A stretch of 64,000 nucleotides of DNA from Eledone cirrhosa (GCA_964016885.1 OZ024743.1:16064972-16128971); one strand, 5' to 3'. Positions 1 to 11,235 are shown, counted from the first letter of the stretch. A program made the numbers and translations. Notes: generated by a model from the letters alone, not told the origin.

Positions 1-1118
1 TGCATCTTTCTTCTCAGCACTTGTGAGGGCAAGCTCACCTTTATCATTCCGGATACACTTCTCTCCAATGACATCACAACTATCTCTGACACACTGCCTC
101 GCAATCTTGAATACCTCCTGTTTCTGGTCCTCACGTTGCAAAACATGCTTGAATTTTCTATCCTCTGCTTCCCTCCTAGCTAAGTATACTTGTTGCCTAG
201 CTTTCCTCTTGGTCTCTATGTAATGTACCCTGCTCCCCCCGTTCTTCCATTCTTTCCATGCCTGTCTCTTGGCCTTAACTGCTTCATCTACCTTATTGTT
301 CCACTACCAAGTCACTCTCCTCCTGCTTGAGGTCTTACTCCAGCCACAGACCTCATCCGTCGCCTCTAGTAAATTATTTTTTAGGAACTCCCAGTTCTCT
401 TCTACATTAAATGTCTGTATCTGTTCTTCTTTACTGTCGTAGGCGTTGAGTAAAATATCTTTAAATCTGTTACTGGTTGAGGTGACTTTCAGCTTCCTGA
501 TCTTTCTTCTCCAGGTTGGCCTCTGTTTCCGGGTTCGTCTAGTTCTGACCGTGAGGTCGCTGACAACTAAGCTATGTTGGGATGTACATTCCTCACTAGG
601 GAAGGCTTTTGTGTTTACGACCGTCCATCTGTCACGTCCTCTGATGAGGAATAAATCTAACTGACTAGAGTGCTCCACTGATCTATAGGTGATCAGGTGG
701 TTGTCGGGTTTTTTAAAGTTTGTGTTACATATCGACATGTCATTAGCGTCGCAGAATTCTAGAAGTCTGAATCCTTCCTCATTCCTTGTGCCAACCCCAT
801 GGCCTCCATGTACTCTATTGAAGCCGTCGCAGTGTTTACCTACGTGTCCGTTAAAATATCCTGCGATGATTAGTAAGTCATTGTCATCTGTTAGAGCAGT
901 AGTGTGCATTAGGGACTCGTAAAACCTATCCTTAAGTTCGTCTGACAGCCCCGATTGGGGTGCGTAAGCTGATATTATTGTGGTAATTGTTTTATTCAGG
1001 ACTAGTCTGAGTTTAATGATTCTTGCATTTACCCTGTACACTGAGATTACTTTATCTACCCACTTGTCAGCTAGTAGTATACCTACACCACCCATCCCAT
1101 CGTCATTTCCCACCCAGA
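1..1118 (-). pseudogene. RTE-like LINE fragment: APE endonuclease plus linker
   Basis: Reading the minus strand from about 1118 down, the frame gives an AP-endonuclease-like domain (GGVGILLADKWVDKV, then ISAYAPQSG, a degraded DFN box, SQLDLFLIRGRDRW and the catalytic-His box SQHSLVVSDL). A basic linker (RRTRKQRPTWRRKIRKL) follows and the frame runs on to the window edge. This is the N-terminal part of a non-LTR retrotransposon ORF2, resembling proteins often annotated craniofacial development protein 2-like. The N-terminal third of the endonuclease is lost into a (TA)n tract at 1119. One in-frame TAG lies near 303. The DFN aspartate is tyrosine (IAGYFNGHVG). Dead copy; it probably continues into RT beyond position 1. 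Confidence 0.85.
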
Positions 1119-1121
1119 AAA

Positions 1122-1216
<95 letters not shown>
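1119..1216. repeat. (TA)n microsatellite
   Basis: Almost pure TA dinucleotides interrupted once by AAATA. It truncates the LINE endonuclease on its left. Confidence 0.97.
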
Positions 1217-1220
<4 letters not shown>

Positions 1221-1251
1221 TACATATATAGAACTCTGCGTGTTTGTGCAA

Positions 1252-1302
1252 CTGTTTGTATATGAGCATCTAATTGTGAATAAGATGCTCATATACAAAC
1301 AG
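1252..1302. repeat. Perfect 20-bp hairpin
   Basis: Arm CTGTTTGTATATGAGCATCT (1252-1271) is exactly reverse-complemented at 1283-1302, with an 11-nt loop. A second copy of the left arm with its flank (GAACTCTGCGTGTTTGTGCAAC...) occurs at about 1589-1630, again just after a (TA)n tract. Confidence 0.9.
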
Positions 1303-1397
1303 CTCATATACAACAATTTGAAGACTAAAATCCAAAGAGGGCTCGATAAGGATAAATATATATCAAATATATGAGAACTGTAGAGCAAATGTTTATT

Positions 1398-1491
1398 AAA
1401 ATAACAGATTAAAGTTTAAGCAAAGAATCGCTGCTTTTACCGTTAAGGGTGAAAGCAGCAATATTTTGCTTAAACTTTAATCTGTTATTTT
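1398..1491. repeat. Foldback element, perfect 27-bp arms
   Basis: Arms 1398-1424 and 1465-1491 are perfect inverted repeats. The 40-nt centre also folds (GCTGCTTTTACC against GGTGAAAGCAGC, imperfectly). No coding content. It may be a decayed ribozyme-type foldback, but no CUGANGA core is present. Confidence 0.88.
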
Positions 1492-1497
1492 GAAAAA

Positions 1498-1506
<9 letters not shown>

Positions 1507-1571
<65 letters not shown>
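1507..1571. repeat. (TA)n microsatellite
   Basis: Pure TA run followed by (TACA)n. Confidence 0.97.
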
Positions 1572-1575
<4 letters not shown>

Positions 1576-1631
1576 CATACATATATAGAACTCTGCGTGT
1601 TTGTGCAACTGATTGTGTATGAGCATCTAAT

Positions 1632-2200
1632 AGTAAATAAGAAGAAAATGTAAGAAGAAATATAAGATTTTAATGGAAAGTAAACTTTTTTATGTCCTTA
1701 CTCTAATATAAAGTTTTCTGATCTTATGTAAAATAGAATAAATCCGAAATTAGTAAGATATTTGCAGACAACCAAAAGCTCCAATCAACGATTCGATAAT
1801 CTTGCCCATGACTTTCATAATGAAACATCGCTTTGGATATAACGTATGACCTGTTAAGTTACTATAAACATTTTTAAAAGGTTAAATAAAAGTACATACA
1901 GAGGAAGATAAATGAAGAAGAAAGAGGAGGAATTGGATGGAAAGAAGAAGAAGAAGAAGAAGAAGAAGAAGAACGTCTGATGGCAATGAACAAGATTGTA
2001 AAATGTTATATTGAAAAATATATGTAAAATTAATGAATAGGAAAAACCGATGGATCTCTTCCAAAATGTAAAAATAAGAATGTGTTTACAATAATATCAA
2101 ATCGAAACGGTGTCAATAAATAGATGCCAAAGCATACACATAGATACATACAATATAAAATAACATATAAGTATACACAAATAAAGACACACAAACAATT
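1632..2200. other. Non-coding AT-rich stretch with (GAA)n
   Basis: No gene recognised. Contains a purine-rich patch with (GAA)n at about 1945-1972. Confidence 0.7.
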
Positions 2201-2201
2201 T

Positions 2202-2297
2202 GTTAATATATATATATATGTGTGTGTATATAAATATATATATATATATGCATACACACACACATATACATATATATATATGTATGTACATACACAC

Positions 2298-2383
<86 letters not shown>

Positions 2384-2387
2384 ATAA

Positions 2388-2424
<37 letters not shown>

Positions 2425-2452
2425 GAGAGAGAGAGAAAGAGAGAAAATGTGT
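2202..2452. repeat. Complex (TA)n/(TACA)n/(GA)n microsatellite
   Basis: Alternating TA, TG and CA dinucleotide blocks ending in GAGAGA. Reading frames here are Tyr-Ile artefacts. Confidence 0.95.
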
Positions 2453-2839
2453 GTGTCTGTATGAGTGAGACAGATAGATAAATAATAGTAATAATCTGAA
2501 GCTTCCAGTTATTCATGCGACTGATAAAAAATACTGAAGAACATTTCCTTTTCCTCTTTCTCAAACAATAAAATATACATACATACACAACGTATTCAAC
2601 AGGCATGTGTGTCTGTATCTCGATTGGGTAATAGATTTCTTAACATCTAAGCATATTTATAACTTGTTTTTATGTATAACTGCATACTTAGAAGAATAGT
2701 ATGAGTGTGTGACAAAGTCGATACTTGTTTAGCTATCGCTATATATCTAACTATGTATGTACATATGAATGTAGTTATGTGTGTATGTATGCACAAACGT
2801 ATTACAGTGTGCACAATAAATATACAAAATAATTGTTTC

Positions 2840-3012
2840 TATGTTTGGCACGACCAGCAATTAAACCAGTGCATTACTGGTACTTTATTTTATTGACCCC
2901 ATAAGGATGATAGGCAGAGTTAACCTCAGTGGGATTTGAACTCAGACCATACAGGGGCGTAACTCTATGATGTAAAGCATGGCATCCAACCCTCTACCGG
3001 TACTGCCAATGA
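2840..3012 (-). mobile_element. tRNA-derived SINE (relic)
   Basis: On the minus strand a tRNA-like head is followed by a B-box-like GAGTTCAAATCCC (about 2930-2942), then the cephalopod SINE body (TCATCCTTATGGGGTCAATA, AGTACCAGTAATGCACTGG). Diverged and non-coding. Confidence 0.75.
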
Positions 3013-3485
3013 ACCACCTTATATACAAAATAGTATGGATTAGAAGGAACTGATGAAGAGATTACTACACTATAGTACTTTGTTTCTTTTTGATTTACAT
3101 TCTTCATCCTTTCTCCACTATTTTTTTTCTCTTTCATAATTCTCAATAAAACCAATTTTGCTCTATCGTTCTAATTCCAGCTTTTCTTCTCTTCTCTCTC
3201 TCTCTCTTATTATCTCATTTCTCATCATATGCTCGGGATTCTCTTTCTTTCATTCTTTCCTTCTTCCTCTTCTTCTCTGACCATTCTTCCACTCATATGA
3301 GGTTATATTTTAACACGACTTTTGCTATGCATTATAGTAGCTGGCTGTTTTACAGCTATTTCTGCATTTGAGATTCGTACAATTTTGTGAAAATAGTGTG
3401 TTGTGTTTCTGAAACATGAATTGAATCACTTTTATATGTGTGACATACATGAATAAGCAACGTCCTGGTATCTCTTCATTAGACT
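3012..3485. other. No feature seen
   Basis: Pyrimidine-rich, non-coding. GCTATTTCTGCATTTGAG near 3354 resembles a motif at 4381, so both may belong to one old repeat. Confidence 0.5.
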
Positions 3486-3486
3486 A

Positions 3487-3700
<214 letters not shown>

Positions 3701-4023
3701 ACACATGCATATGAAGCATTTATGAATTTATCCTTGAATGTGTATATGTGACTGATTATGTGCTTCAATATGTGTTATTATGAATCTTTTTTATATGAAA
3801 CTGTTCAAAAGGATGTACATAAAAAAAAGGAAAAATAGGGTGAGTGAGAAGAAGAGGAAGAATGATAGTGAGTGTTTTTTGAGAATATTTAAAGATCATA
3901 AGCATATTTATGACTACGATCATACAAGAAAATTGCAATTACCTTTCTGTAGAACTGGGAAACTGTTTTACCTTATATATATAAGTATATGCATATAGTC
4001 ACAATATATTTATATGAGTTAAG
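3701..4023. other. No feature seen
   Basis: AT-rich, no recognisable coding or repeat signal beyond short TA runs. Confidence 0.5.
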
Positions 4024-4180
4024 GTATGTGTTTTAGTAGTTAGAATGTTTAGCTCACAATCAGAATGTCATGAGTTGGATTCCTGGACTGATTGCGCACT
4101 TGAGCAAGATATTTTATTTTATGGCCTCCATTAATTGAATTAACTGGAGCACTCATCGTCATGAATGATGAAGGTTCAAT
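4024..4180 (+). mobile_element. tRNA-derived SINE
   Basis: The tRNA-like head has an A-box-like TTAGTAGTTAGAATG and B-box-like GAGTTGGATTCCTGG. It is followed by GAGCAAGATATTTTATTTTA and a tail GGAGCACTCATCGTCATGAA. Tail and head match the SINE at 23.5 kb. Confidence 0.75.
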
Positions 4181-4209
4181 AACATATACATTTATGAAGC
4201 CGATAGAAA

Positions 4210-4400
4210 TATAAGAAACACAGTTACAGAAATAACTGCAAATACAGTTGATTACTATAAATAATATCTAACCCTTATGGACAGAGAAGGTGGCTAGTGT
4301 CTGCTACTGCACACCTTTTTCTGTCAATAAGGGTATTTTACCCGATTTTCTAAGCTATTATTTATAGCTATGAACTATATTTGTAGCTATTTCTGCACTT
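4210..4400. repeat. Imperfect foldback element
   Basis: Core arms 4271-4292 (ACCCTTATGGACAGAG...) and 4312-4334 differ by one substitution and one indel. Weaker pairing continues outward (TATAAATAAT against ATTATTTATA; CAGAAATAACTGC against GCTATTTCTG). Looks like a MITE-like or decayed PLE-end hairpin. Confidence 0.6.
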
Positions 4401-4447
4401 GAGGTTTTTACTTTTTCCCTGAGCTTCTTAATTCCTCTGTGCTCTTC

Positions 4448-4515
4448 TTCTTATTATTATTATTATTATTCCTCCTCTCATCCTCCTCATCCTCCTCCTC
4501 TCCTTCTACTACTAC
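4448..4515. repeat. (TTA)n and (TCC)n microsatellites
   Basis: Simple trinucleotide runs. Confidence 0.9.
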
Positions 4516-4784
4516 TGCCATTGAAGTCAACAGCCAGTCAGACAGTGACTGCTACTACCACCACACCACCATGGAAGAGAGAGAGATAAATGACAATGTG
4601 AATTTATATATATGTAATCTATGATAATGATAATGAGATTATTGTGTACAGTGCTCAGGTGCACTACAACTCATCAAAGGTGCATGTATAGTACATAAAA
4701 TAATATACAAATGTCAGAGAAGTGAATAGTGTATGAGCAAGGATATACATGTGTGCGTGTGTATGGAGGGGGAATATTAGGTGT

Positions 4785-5190
4785 AGTGTTGGCGAATCTC
4801 AGGAAGCATGGAGGTTTCAAAGGATGCAGTGTCTCAGCAGCTAATAACTGATGCAGGTAGTCTGTTCTATGCTTCAGCAACTCTGAGCGTAAAAAAGTGT
4901 TTCTGAAAGTCATGGGAGCTGTGCTATTTTCTGACTTTGTTGGCATACCCACATGTGTTAGACACATGGAAATCAAAAATGTACTCAGGGTTGTTGATGG
5001 CAAGATGGTTAATAATTTTGTGGTGTTTACGAAGTCAGTTGCCAGGCGTCAGAGCTTCAATGTATCCATGCCCAGGGAAGCAAGGCATTCAGAGTATGGG
5101 AGATGCCTGATGGAGGGTATTCGCTTGGTTGCACGTCGCTGAACAGTTTCCAGGTGGCTATTGTTCTGAGCAAAATGTTTTCTAATATCC
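4785..5190 (-). pseudogene. CR1/Jockey-like LINE, C-terminal tail of RT ORF
   Basis: Minus-strand translation gives HLETVQRRATKRIPSIRHLP, then YSECLASLGMDTLKL, a stop, RLATDFVNTTKLL and RNTFLRSELLKHRTDYLH. This is the conserved region after the RT thumb in CR1/Jockey-type LINEs (VQRRATKLIPSIRHLPYEERL...LE..RLRGD), which normally continues to a short conserved end. One in-frame stop; RT core absent. The overlapping plus-strand frame is a shadow. Confidence 0.75.
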
Positions 5191-5236
5191 TCTTCTAATT
5201 AATATATACCTTAACATTACTATATACTTTTCATCA

Positions 5237-5297
5237 TATTTTTTCTAGCATGAAGCAGTTGAAATTGTTATTGACTGAAACCGGTACTAAAATAAAA
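5237..5297 (+). ncRNA. Decayed hammerhead ribozyme candidate
   Basis: TTTTTTCTAG (5239-5248) pairs with CTAAAATAAAA (5287-5297) as stem I with two mismatches. GAA (5277-5279), ACCGGT as minimal stem III and A5286 as cleavage nucleotide are present. The CUGAUGA core is reduced to CATGA (5249-5253), as if TG had been deleted. Expected to be inactive. Confidence 0.35.
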
Positions 5298-5309
5298 AAA
5301 AAAAAATGC

Positions 5310-8300
5310 TTTTCTGTTTTTCTATGATAAAATTCTATTAGCATTTTCTACTGTTTTCTCTTTTTCCTAATATATATATATAAAAGAACACATCTGTGTA
5401 TGTATATATATAAATTATATAAATATGCCTTCATGCCAATTTGTATGTGAACATTCTTTTATTTTCTGTTTGCTCTTTAAGGGAATTGGATGACATTAAA
5501 CTAATATGAGTATTTGGAATATTCATAATCAATTACTTGTAAAACTTAATGTGAATCCATTTTGATTTTCTTAATAGAGTTATTAAACACTAAACATAAT
5601 TCAATCAGATCTTTTAGAAAATACATTTAATGCATCTATTTTCCAATTTCAATGACCACAGTCCTTTTCTCCAGTTTTCATAAAGTTAAAGTTAAGTGAA
5701 TGGATGGGAAATTTAAATAGATTTGAACACTCAAATAGACTCTTTAAAAATTCAAGATTTAACAAATAGATTACAGAACATTTTCAATTTTCCCATTTTA
5801 TTTTTGTAAAAGATTTATTATACTGACAGGTATACATGCAAGAAATTGTTATCAGATAAATACCTATAAGAAGATAAGTGCAAGAATGTACGATGCATTC
5901 AATGATGAAGCAAAATATTTGGTTACCAATGTCGAATAATTTATCATGTATAATCCATCTGTAACTTTGAAAGATCACAAAGAAAACTCCACCCAGAACT
6001 TTGTAATATATTAAACCTCGTGAAAATTGAAATACATATTATCAGCAACAGGATTACTGATTTTATAATCTTGTTTTTCAGGGATGCAGCCGAAACCCCA
6101 CTCTGACCTAGATGTAGAGTCCATCACTCTTTCCCCTTCCCCCTTTCTTTCTCCCAGTACCTAATAATCTTTGGTCTTTCCCTCATTTTCTTCTCATTTA
6201 TAGCATTTATAGTCCTTTCCAATATGACTCTCTTCATATGTTTGACCAAATATAAACATTTTTGACTGTCTTTATGTAATTCTACCCTTTGAAATAAAAT
6301 ATTATTTCATATTAATATAAAAAAATACAAACATAATATATTCTAACCTAATCCAATGGATATATAGCAGCATTACCTTTCCGTGATTTAACCACACTGT
6401 CACTGAGTCCAACACTGATGTTATTATGAATGCCAGAAAATCAGTTATTTCATGACAATTTCTAATGCCAAGAATCATTAAATTTGTAGGCCTGTATATT
6501 TTAAACACAATCATATTTAGAATAGAAGAGGCTAGCATAAGATTGTATAGATATGATAGTCTAGGAATAATACATCACAAAACCTCATTAGAATATTCAC
6601 CCAACTAAACATTAAGATCACAATAATCACTAACTTGAAAGCAGTTGACTACATTGTCATTAATGTAGGCATCAACAGCAGCAGTCAATACTCATTCAGT
6701 AAATCAAATGTAGAAACCATCTAATTTTGCTTGATATGATACCATGCTAATTCAAGTAATATACACCCATTCTCTACCCAAAACCATGGCTTTCATATAA
6801 ATATTTTCACATTCTATTTGAAAACAATTTATATAAGAACAAAATAACTTGGAAGTGTTTGGTTACAATATATATGACTATACACTTCATTCCAATTACA
6901 GAACCTAGTAAAAAAAATTTCTCATTCAAATTTCCAAAATGTTCCTTATCTTGTTAAGGATTACAAAAAGTATTTTAATAGATACATTTTAAAAAGTCAC
7001 TGTAATATAAATGTTCAAATTGAAATTGCTCATGCTTCTAGTTTGGTATATATAAAATGAAATGTATCTAGAAGAGAGATTAAGAAAAGAATGGGTAACA
7101 GTGAAGAAAATGTTATTAAATGTTACTTCTATTTCCCTGTTGAAGATAAAACTCCATCTACATTGATACATGACTTTTTAATGGCATATCTTCAATTCCA
7201 ACATCTCTCAATTTATTGGTAATCAGAGTGTATAAACTGAATGCAATACTATTAGCTTGAAATATTTGAAGGAAATATATATTTCTAAATATTCAGCTAC
7301 AGCTGGCCTTTATACAGTTCCACTGAAAATTCTGATTGCCACACTATAAATTTATTTCCAGCTATCAATTTCTCCAACGCAGATTGTAATTGTAATGGTT
7401 CAAGATAAATTTATTTCCATCTTAGTTCAAAGGATATTTTAGCTACAGCTATGTTAAATAGCCTTATGACTTGCAGTAAACTTAAATTGTGAACCAACAA
7501 TTATGGTTTTAGTCTGAAAAGACTTACCCCTATTAAGGTACATTTGTGGATTGCTTGACACTATAAATTGCAGATATAATTCCTCGTTGATAATACCCCA
7601 GAATGGTTCAAATAAATGTAATAACTAGTATTCTTACATGCTAGAGGAAATTTATGATTGATATCATAGCTTTAATGTTTAAGTGTTCTTCTAAGAGCAA
7701 CCTATTACTATATAACTGAAATGCCTCTCTATCTCTCAGTGGCACCAGCCTCCGAGAACGTCTCTTAAAATTATTATTGTAAAACAGAATGAAATGTAAG
7801 AAGCAAAATAAAATAAAATAAAAATGTTATGCTATGTTCTCAAATACTTAGGATATGGCATTTATATAAAATGAAGAATATATTCTAATAAATTCCATTT
7901 TATTATTCTCAACACATTTTAAAAATATGTATTTTTTATATTCAAAATCTTCGAAATGTAGATAACTTTTTCCCAAAATAGTGCAAATTAAGATAAAAAT
8001 GCATAGGAAACACACATCTGAGAGAATGCACACTTATAAACATGTATTCTCAAATCAATATTTTTTAATGTAGTATCAAAAGTGGGGTAAAAAGAAATGT
8101 TAGTATACAAAAGCATAAACATTAAAATGTATTCAAAAACAATTTCAGCAAAACAGGCATCTTCACAAAATATAAAATCTAGTATGATAGCACATATTTA
8201 AATAAGGATTGACAAACACCCTCTTGCATACGCTGTTTATGGAAATTGTCGTTATTGTAACAGACTTCAGTGTTATAATTGTCACCATAAATTCGTATTT

Positions 8301-8555
8301 TCTTCTTTTCTTCAACCCACATTACTTTAAAATCTATACAAATAATTTTATATCTTTGTTTCAATATTGGAAAATAATTTTCTCTTCCCCTCTCTATGTT
8401 AGCACATGGGAAGTGGACATTACATGAGTTCTATTTATCCTCTTGTAAATGTCTTCTCTCTATCTATCTCATAATATTAATATTTTTTCTCTCTCTCTTT
8501 CTTCCCTATCCTTCCCCAGCATCATTTAAATAAACGGTTGTTTTTTCAATTATTT
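5310..8555. other. AT-rich quiet stretch, no gene seen
   Basis: Short open frames only, with no recognisable domain on either strand. Possibly intergenic or intronic. Confidence 0.6.
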
Positions 8556-8559
8556 ACAC

Positions 8560-8870
8560 ATTCATTTGCATATTCACACATAACTTTGAATAATCCCTAA
8601 TATGTTTCCACTATCCAGTGAATTTCTGACCAATAAGGTATGATTTTCATGGGTACGTCTTTATTTATAAAACAAACTTTGTATTTTATCTGATGAAAGC
8701 GCACCAAGGTTGACTTGGTTGCCATTGAAATATATATAATAAAATAAATATGGTTTTATAAATATAGTTTCCATTTATTTAATATCATGGAATATTTACT
8801 CCAGTAGGCTATTGAGTGCTCTAAATCAGTTATAAAGATTTATGTTTGTCGGAATTCCAACAAATTAAAT
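8560..8870 (+). mobile_element. Solitary 3' end of PLE family 1
   Basis: About 130 bp (GAAATATATATAAT, AAATAAATATGGTTTTATAA, TTTCCATTT-TTTAATATC, TTGAGTGCT...ATCAGTTATAAA) match the outer ends of the PLE copies at 57.9-62.7 kb. No coding part remains. It carries a hammerhead ribozyme. Confidence 0.8.
8663..8763 (+). ncRNA. Hammerhead ribozyme, type I (PLE family 1)
   Basis: Core CTGATGA at 8690-8696 and GAA at 8727-8729. Stem I: TATTTTAT (8682-8689) pairs perfectly with ATAAAATA (8739-8746), and an outer 11-bp helix pairs 8663-8673 with 8753-8763. Stem III is minimal (ATATATAT, 8730-8737, closed by A15.1-U16.1). Predicted cleavage is after A8738. Stem II has ACCAAG/CTTGGT with weaker pairs near the core. 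Two pairs that are G-U in the 58/62 kb copies are A-U here, which supports the fold. Confidence 0.75.
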
Positions 8871-9044
8871 ACAACTTCTACATATATATATATATGGATA
8901 TATATATATATATATTTCGTTTCTTAATTTGTTTAGCAAGATTCGTTATCTGAAATCGTGTGTTGAAACCGATATTGTTATACTTTGGGAGGGTCATGTT
9001 GCCAATAAGAAACACACGCACCAGTTGCTTTCACTTCAATTTAT

Positions 9045-9133
9045 TTTTGCCTTTCATCCTCACGGGGTCGATGAAATAAAGTACCAGTAATGCACTGAGT
9101 AATTGCTGGCCTTGTGCCTCAAGTAGAAACAAT
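9045..9133 (+). mobile_element. SINE 3' fragment inside PLE copy A
   Basis: CATCCTCACGGGGTCGATGA, AGTACCAGTAATGCACTGAG and CTGGCCTTGTGCCTCAAGTA are the cephalopod SINE body. The block is missing from the matching site in the inverted copy (about 11380), so it was inserted into copy A only. Confidence 0.75.
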
Positions 9134-9226
9134 TATATATTTATAAATTTATAAATTTACAAATCTTCAAACTTATAAATTTCTGGTTGGTTGGTTGGTT
9201 CCACAACCAGATAGTTGTTTATATAT

Positions 9227-9271
9227 AGTCATAGTCCTTTCGTCACACACTCTGTGACCTCTTCAGTGACT
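9227..9271 (-). ncRNA. Compact hammerhead ribozyme (PLE family 2, copy A)
   Basis: Minus strand: AGTCA, CTGAAGA (9260-9266), an unpaired G, a 6-bp stem II GTCACA/TGTGAC, GAA, AGGACT as minimal stem III, then A9232 as cleavage nucleotide and TGACT. AGTCA/TGACT form a 5-bp stem I. All universally conserved core positions are present in 45 nt. Confidence 0.7.
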
Positions 9272-9475
9272 GGCGATTCCTTTCTTTGTTTCTGTGCCTT
9301 TCCTTTCTTCTGTCCTACGCCATTTTGTTTCTGTGTGTGTGTTGTGTGCTCAGTTTGCGCATGCGCCACATCCGGGTGTCTGTGTGTGTTTGTGTTCAAT
9401 TATCTATTTGTTTATTTATTTACATGTTGTTGGTTGGTTGTTTGTTCTATGTGTGTGTGTGTTTTCATTTTGTCC

Positions 9476-9905
9476 TTAATTGTAAGTTGTGATGTTGCTG
9501 TTCCACTCATATTTTCTATTTAATTTTGGTTGTAATTCTTTTATGCTTACTGCCTCTGTAATTTGCCTAAACATTGCATCTTTTCTGTGTGTGGAATCTA
9601 TTTTTATTTCTATGTTCTCTAATGTACCCTTGTGTTCTATCTTAGCATGTTGGTAGAGTACAGATGATTCTTTATTATCTTGAAGGTCTCGCCAGTGTTC
9701 ATTTATTCGTTCCCCTATACTACGAGCTGTCTCACCTATGTACACTATATTTTTGTTTCTACATTGTCCTTCAGTACATTTTATGCTATACACTACATTT
9801 CTAGTTTTACAGTTAATATGGGGGCTTATTTTACAGGTTATACATTTCTTATCTATACATGAGGGTCTTTGGAACGGGTATGTCTTGCTAATAAGTGTTT
9901 TTACG
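9476..9905 (-). pseudogene. GIY-YIG endonuclease end of PLE family 2 (copy A)
   Basis: Encodes a Cys cluster (CIDKKCITC), NVVYSIKCTEGQCRNKN, then VYIGETARSIGERINEHWRDL and a tail ending LNRKYEWNSNITTYN. VVY...YIG with the downstream Arg and His is the GIY-YIG nuclease core found at the C terminus of EN+ Penelope-like elements, where it nicks the target. Frame is open to the stop at 9476. The N-terminal side breaks into an unrelated or rearranged junction near 9905-9926, and the RT core is missing. Confidence 0.8.
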
Positions 9906-9925
9906 GATTGTTTTTAAGTGTTTAT

Positions 9926-10210
9926 TTACCCTTGTGTTCTATCTTAGCATGTTGGTAGAGTACAGATGATTCTTTATTATCTTGAAGGTCTCGCCAGTGT
10001 TCATTTATTCGTTCCCCTATACTACGAGCTGTCTCACCTATGTACACTATATTTTTGTTTCTACATTGTCCTTCAGTACATCTTATGCTATACACTACAT
10101 TTCTAGTTTTACAGTTAATATGGGGGCTTATTTTACAGGTTATACATTTCTTATCTATACATGAGGGTCTTTGGAACGGGTATGTCTTGCTAATAAGTGT
10201 TTTTACTGAT
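9926..10210 (-). mobile_element. PLE family 2, copy B (internal fragment)
   Basis: A second minus-strand copy of the GIY-YIG coding segment, almost identical to 9627-9905 (HINCKTRNVVYSIRC through HAKIEHKG). It starts abruptly at 9926 and ends near 10210 against the plus-strand copy C. Confidence 0.85.
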
Positions 10211-10961
10211 TGCGGATTTGGTACGGGTGATGAGAAATGTGTCCCGCATGTGCAACCCCGAAGAACTAGAGAGACACCTACAACACTTCATCCACCGTAT
10301 GCAGTTCTCTGGCTACAATCAGAGAGATAGAATCAGAGTGTATAGAGGAGCCAGAACCAAATGGAAAAAAATGGTAAATAATGACATAAATGGGACCTGC
10401 CCCTTGTATAGGAGCAAATTTTGGAATAGAATAGAAAGAACTAGGAACAAGGCCAATAGAATAAACTCATGGTATGATAGCAATAAATACCAGAGTGTAA
10501 TGTTCATCAATACAACCCCTAGAGGCGAACTAGCCTACAAATTTAGAAGGGCCCTAAATAAACATAAACTCAATATTAAGATAGTAGAAAGACCAGGTAC
10601 CTCCGTAAAAACAGTTATTAGCAAGACATACCCGTTCCAAAGACCCTCATGTATAGATAAGAAATGTATAACCTGTAAAATAAGCCCCCATATTAACTGT
10701 AAAACTAGAAATGTAGTGTATAGCATAAGATGTACTGAAGGACAATGTAGAAACAAAAATATAGTGTACATAGGTGAGACAGCTCGTAGTATAGGGGAAC
10801 AAATAAATGAACACTGGCGAGACCTTCAAGATAATAAAGAATCATCTGTACTCTACCAACATGCTAAGATAGAACACAAGGGTAAATTAGAGAACATAGA
10901 AATAAAAATAGAATCCACACACAGAAAAGATGCAATGTTTAGCAAATTACAGAGGCAGTAA
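10211..10961 (+). pseudogene. PLE C-terminal region with GIY-YIG nuclease (copy C)
   Basis: The longest family-2 reading frame. It holds a conserved pre-nuclease block (NTTPRGELAYKFRRALN, KIVERPGTSVKTVISKTYPF), the Cys cluster CIDKKCITC, then NVVYSIRC and VYIGETARSIGEQINEHW. Compared with copy A, one G is missing from the TTTAGGCAAATT site (about 10940). The last ~30 residues are therefore out of frame and the product ends FSKLQRQ. RT palm motifs are absent upstream. The element resembles EN+ PLEs; clade unassigned. Confidence 0.8.
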
Positions 10962-11235
10962 GCATAAAAGAATTACAACCAAAATTAAATAGAAAATATG
11001 AGTGGAACAGCAACATCACAACTTACAATTAAGGACAAAATGAAAACACACACACACATAGAACAAACAACCAACCAACAACATGTAAATAAATAAACAA
11101 ATAGATAAATGAACACAAACACACACAGACACCCGGATGTGGCGCATGCGCAAACTGAGCACACAACACACACACAGAAACAAAATGGCGTAGGACAGAA
11201 GAAAGGAAGGCACAGAAACAAAGAAAGGAATCACC

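Larger units (their letters stand above)
8918..9915 (-). mobile_element. PLE family 2, copy A
   Basis: Minus-strand Penelope-like element: coding end (9476-9905), 3' UTR with a ribozyme at 9227-9271, and a terminal block (TTTGGGAGGGTCATGTTGCC region, about 8986-9005) that recurs at 11.4, 14.3, 30.2 and 30.9 kb. Its sequence is repeated in inverted orientation at about 10590-11445. A SINE fragment interrupts it at 9045-9133. RT is absent. Confidence 0.8.

Noticed and set aside
1083..1388. Open frames of Tyr-Ile repeats across (TA)n tracts (also 2.0-2.6, 3.5, 15.3, 19.6, 30.0, 48.3, 53.4, 55.1 and 57.8 kb)
   Set aside because: They are translations of dinucleotide repeats with no domain or codon signal.
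4897..5142. 81-codon plus-strand frame
   Set aside because: Shadow of the minus-strand CR1/Jockey-like RT tail, which has recognisable motifs.
9215..9523. Cys/Phe-rich plus-strand frames around the PLE 3' UTR (also 10985-11292, 18415-18805 and 30300-30626)
   Set aside because: Antisense of PLE UTR; the same frames appear wherever the UTR is copied, with no conservation as protein.
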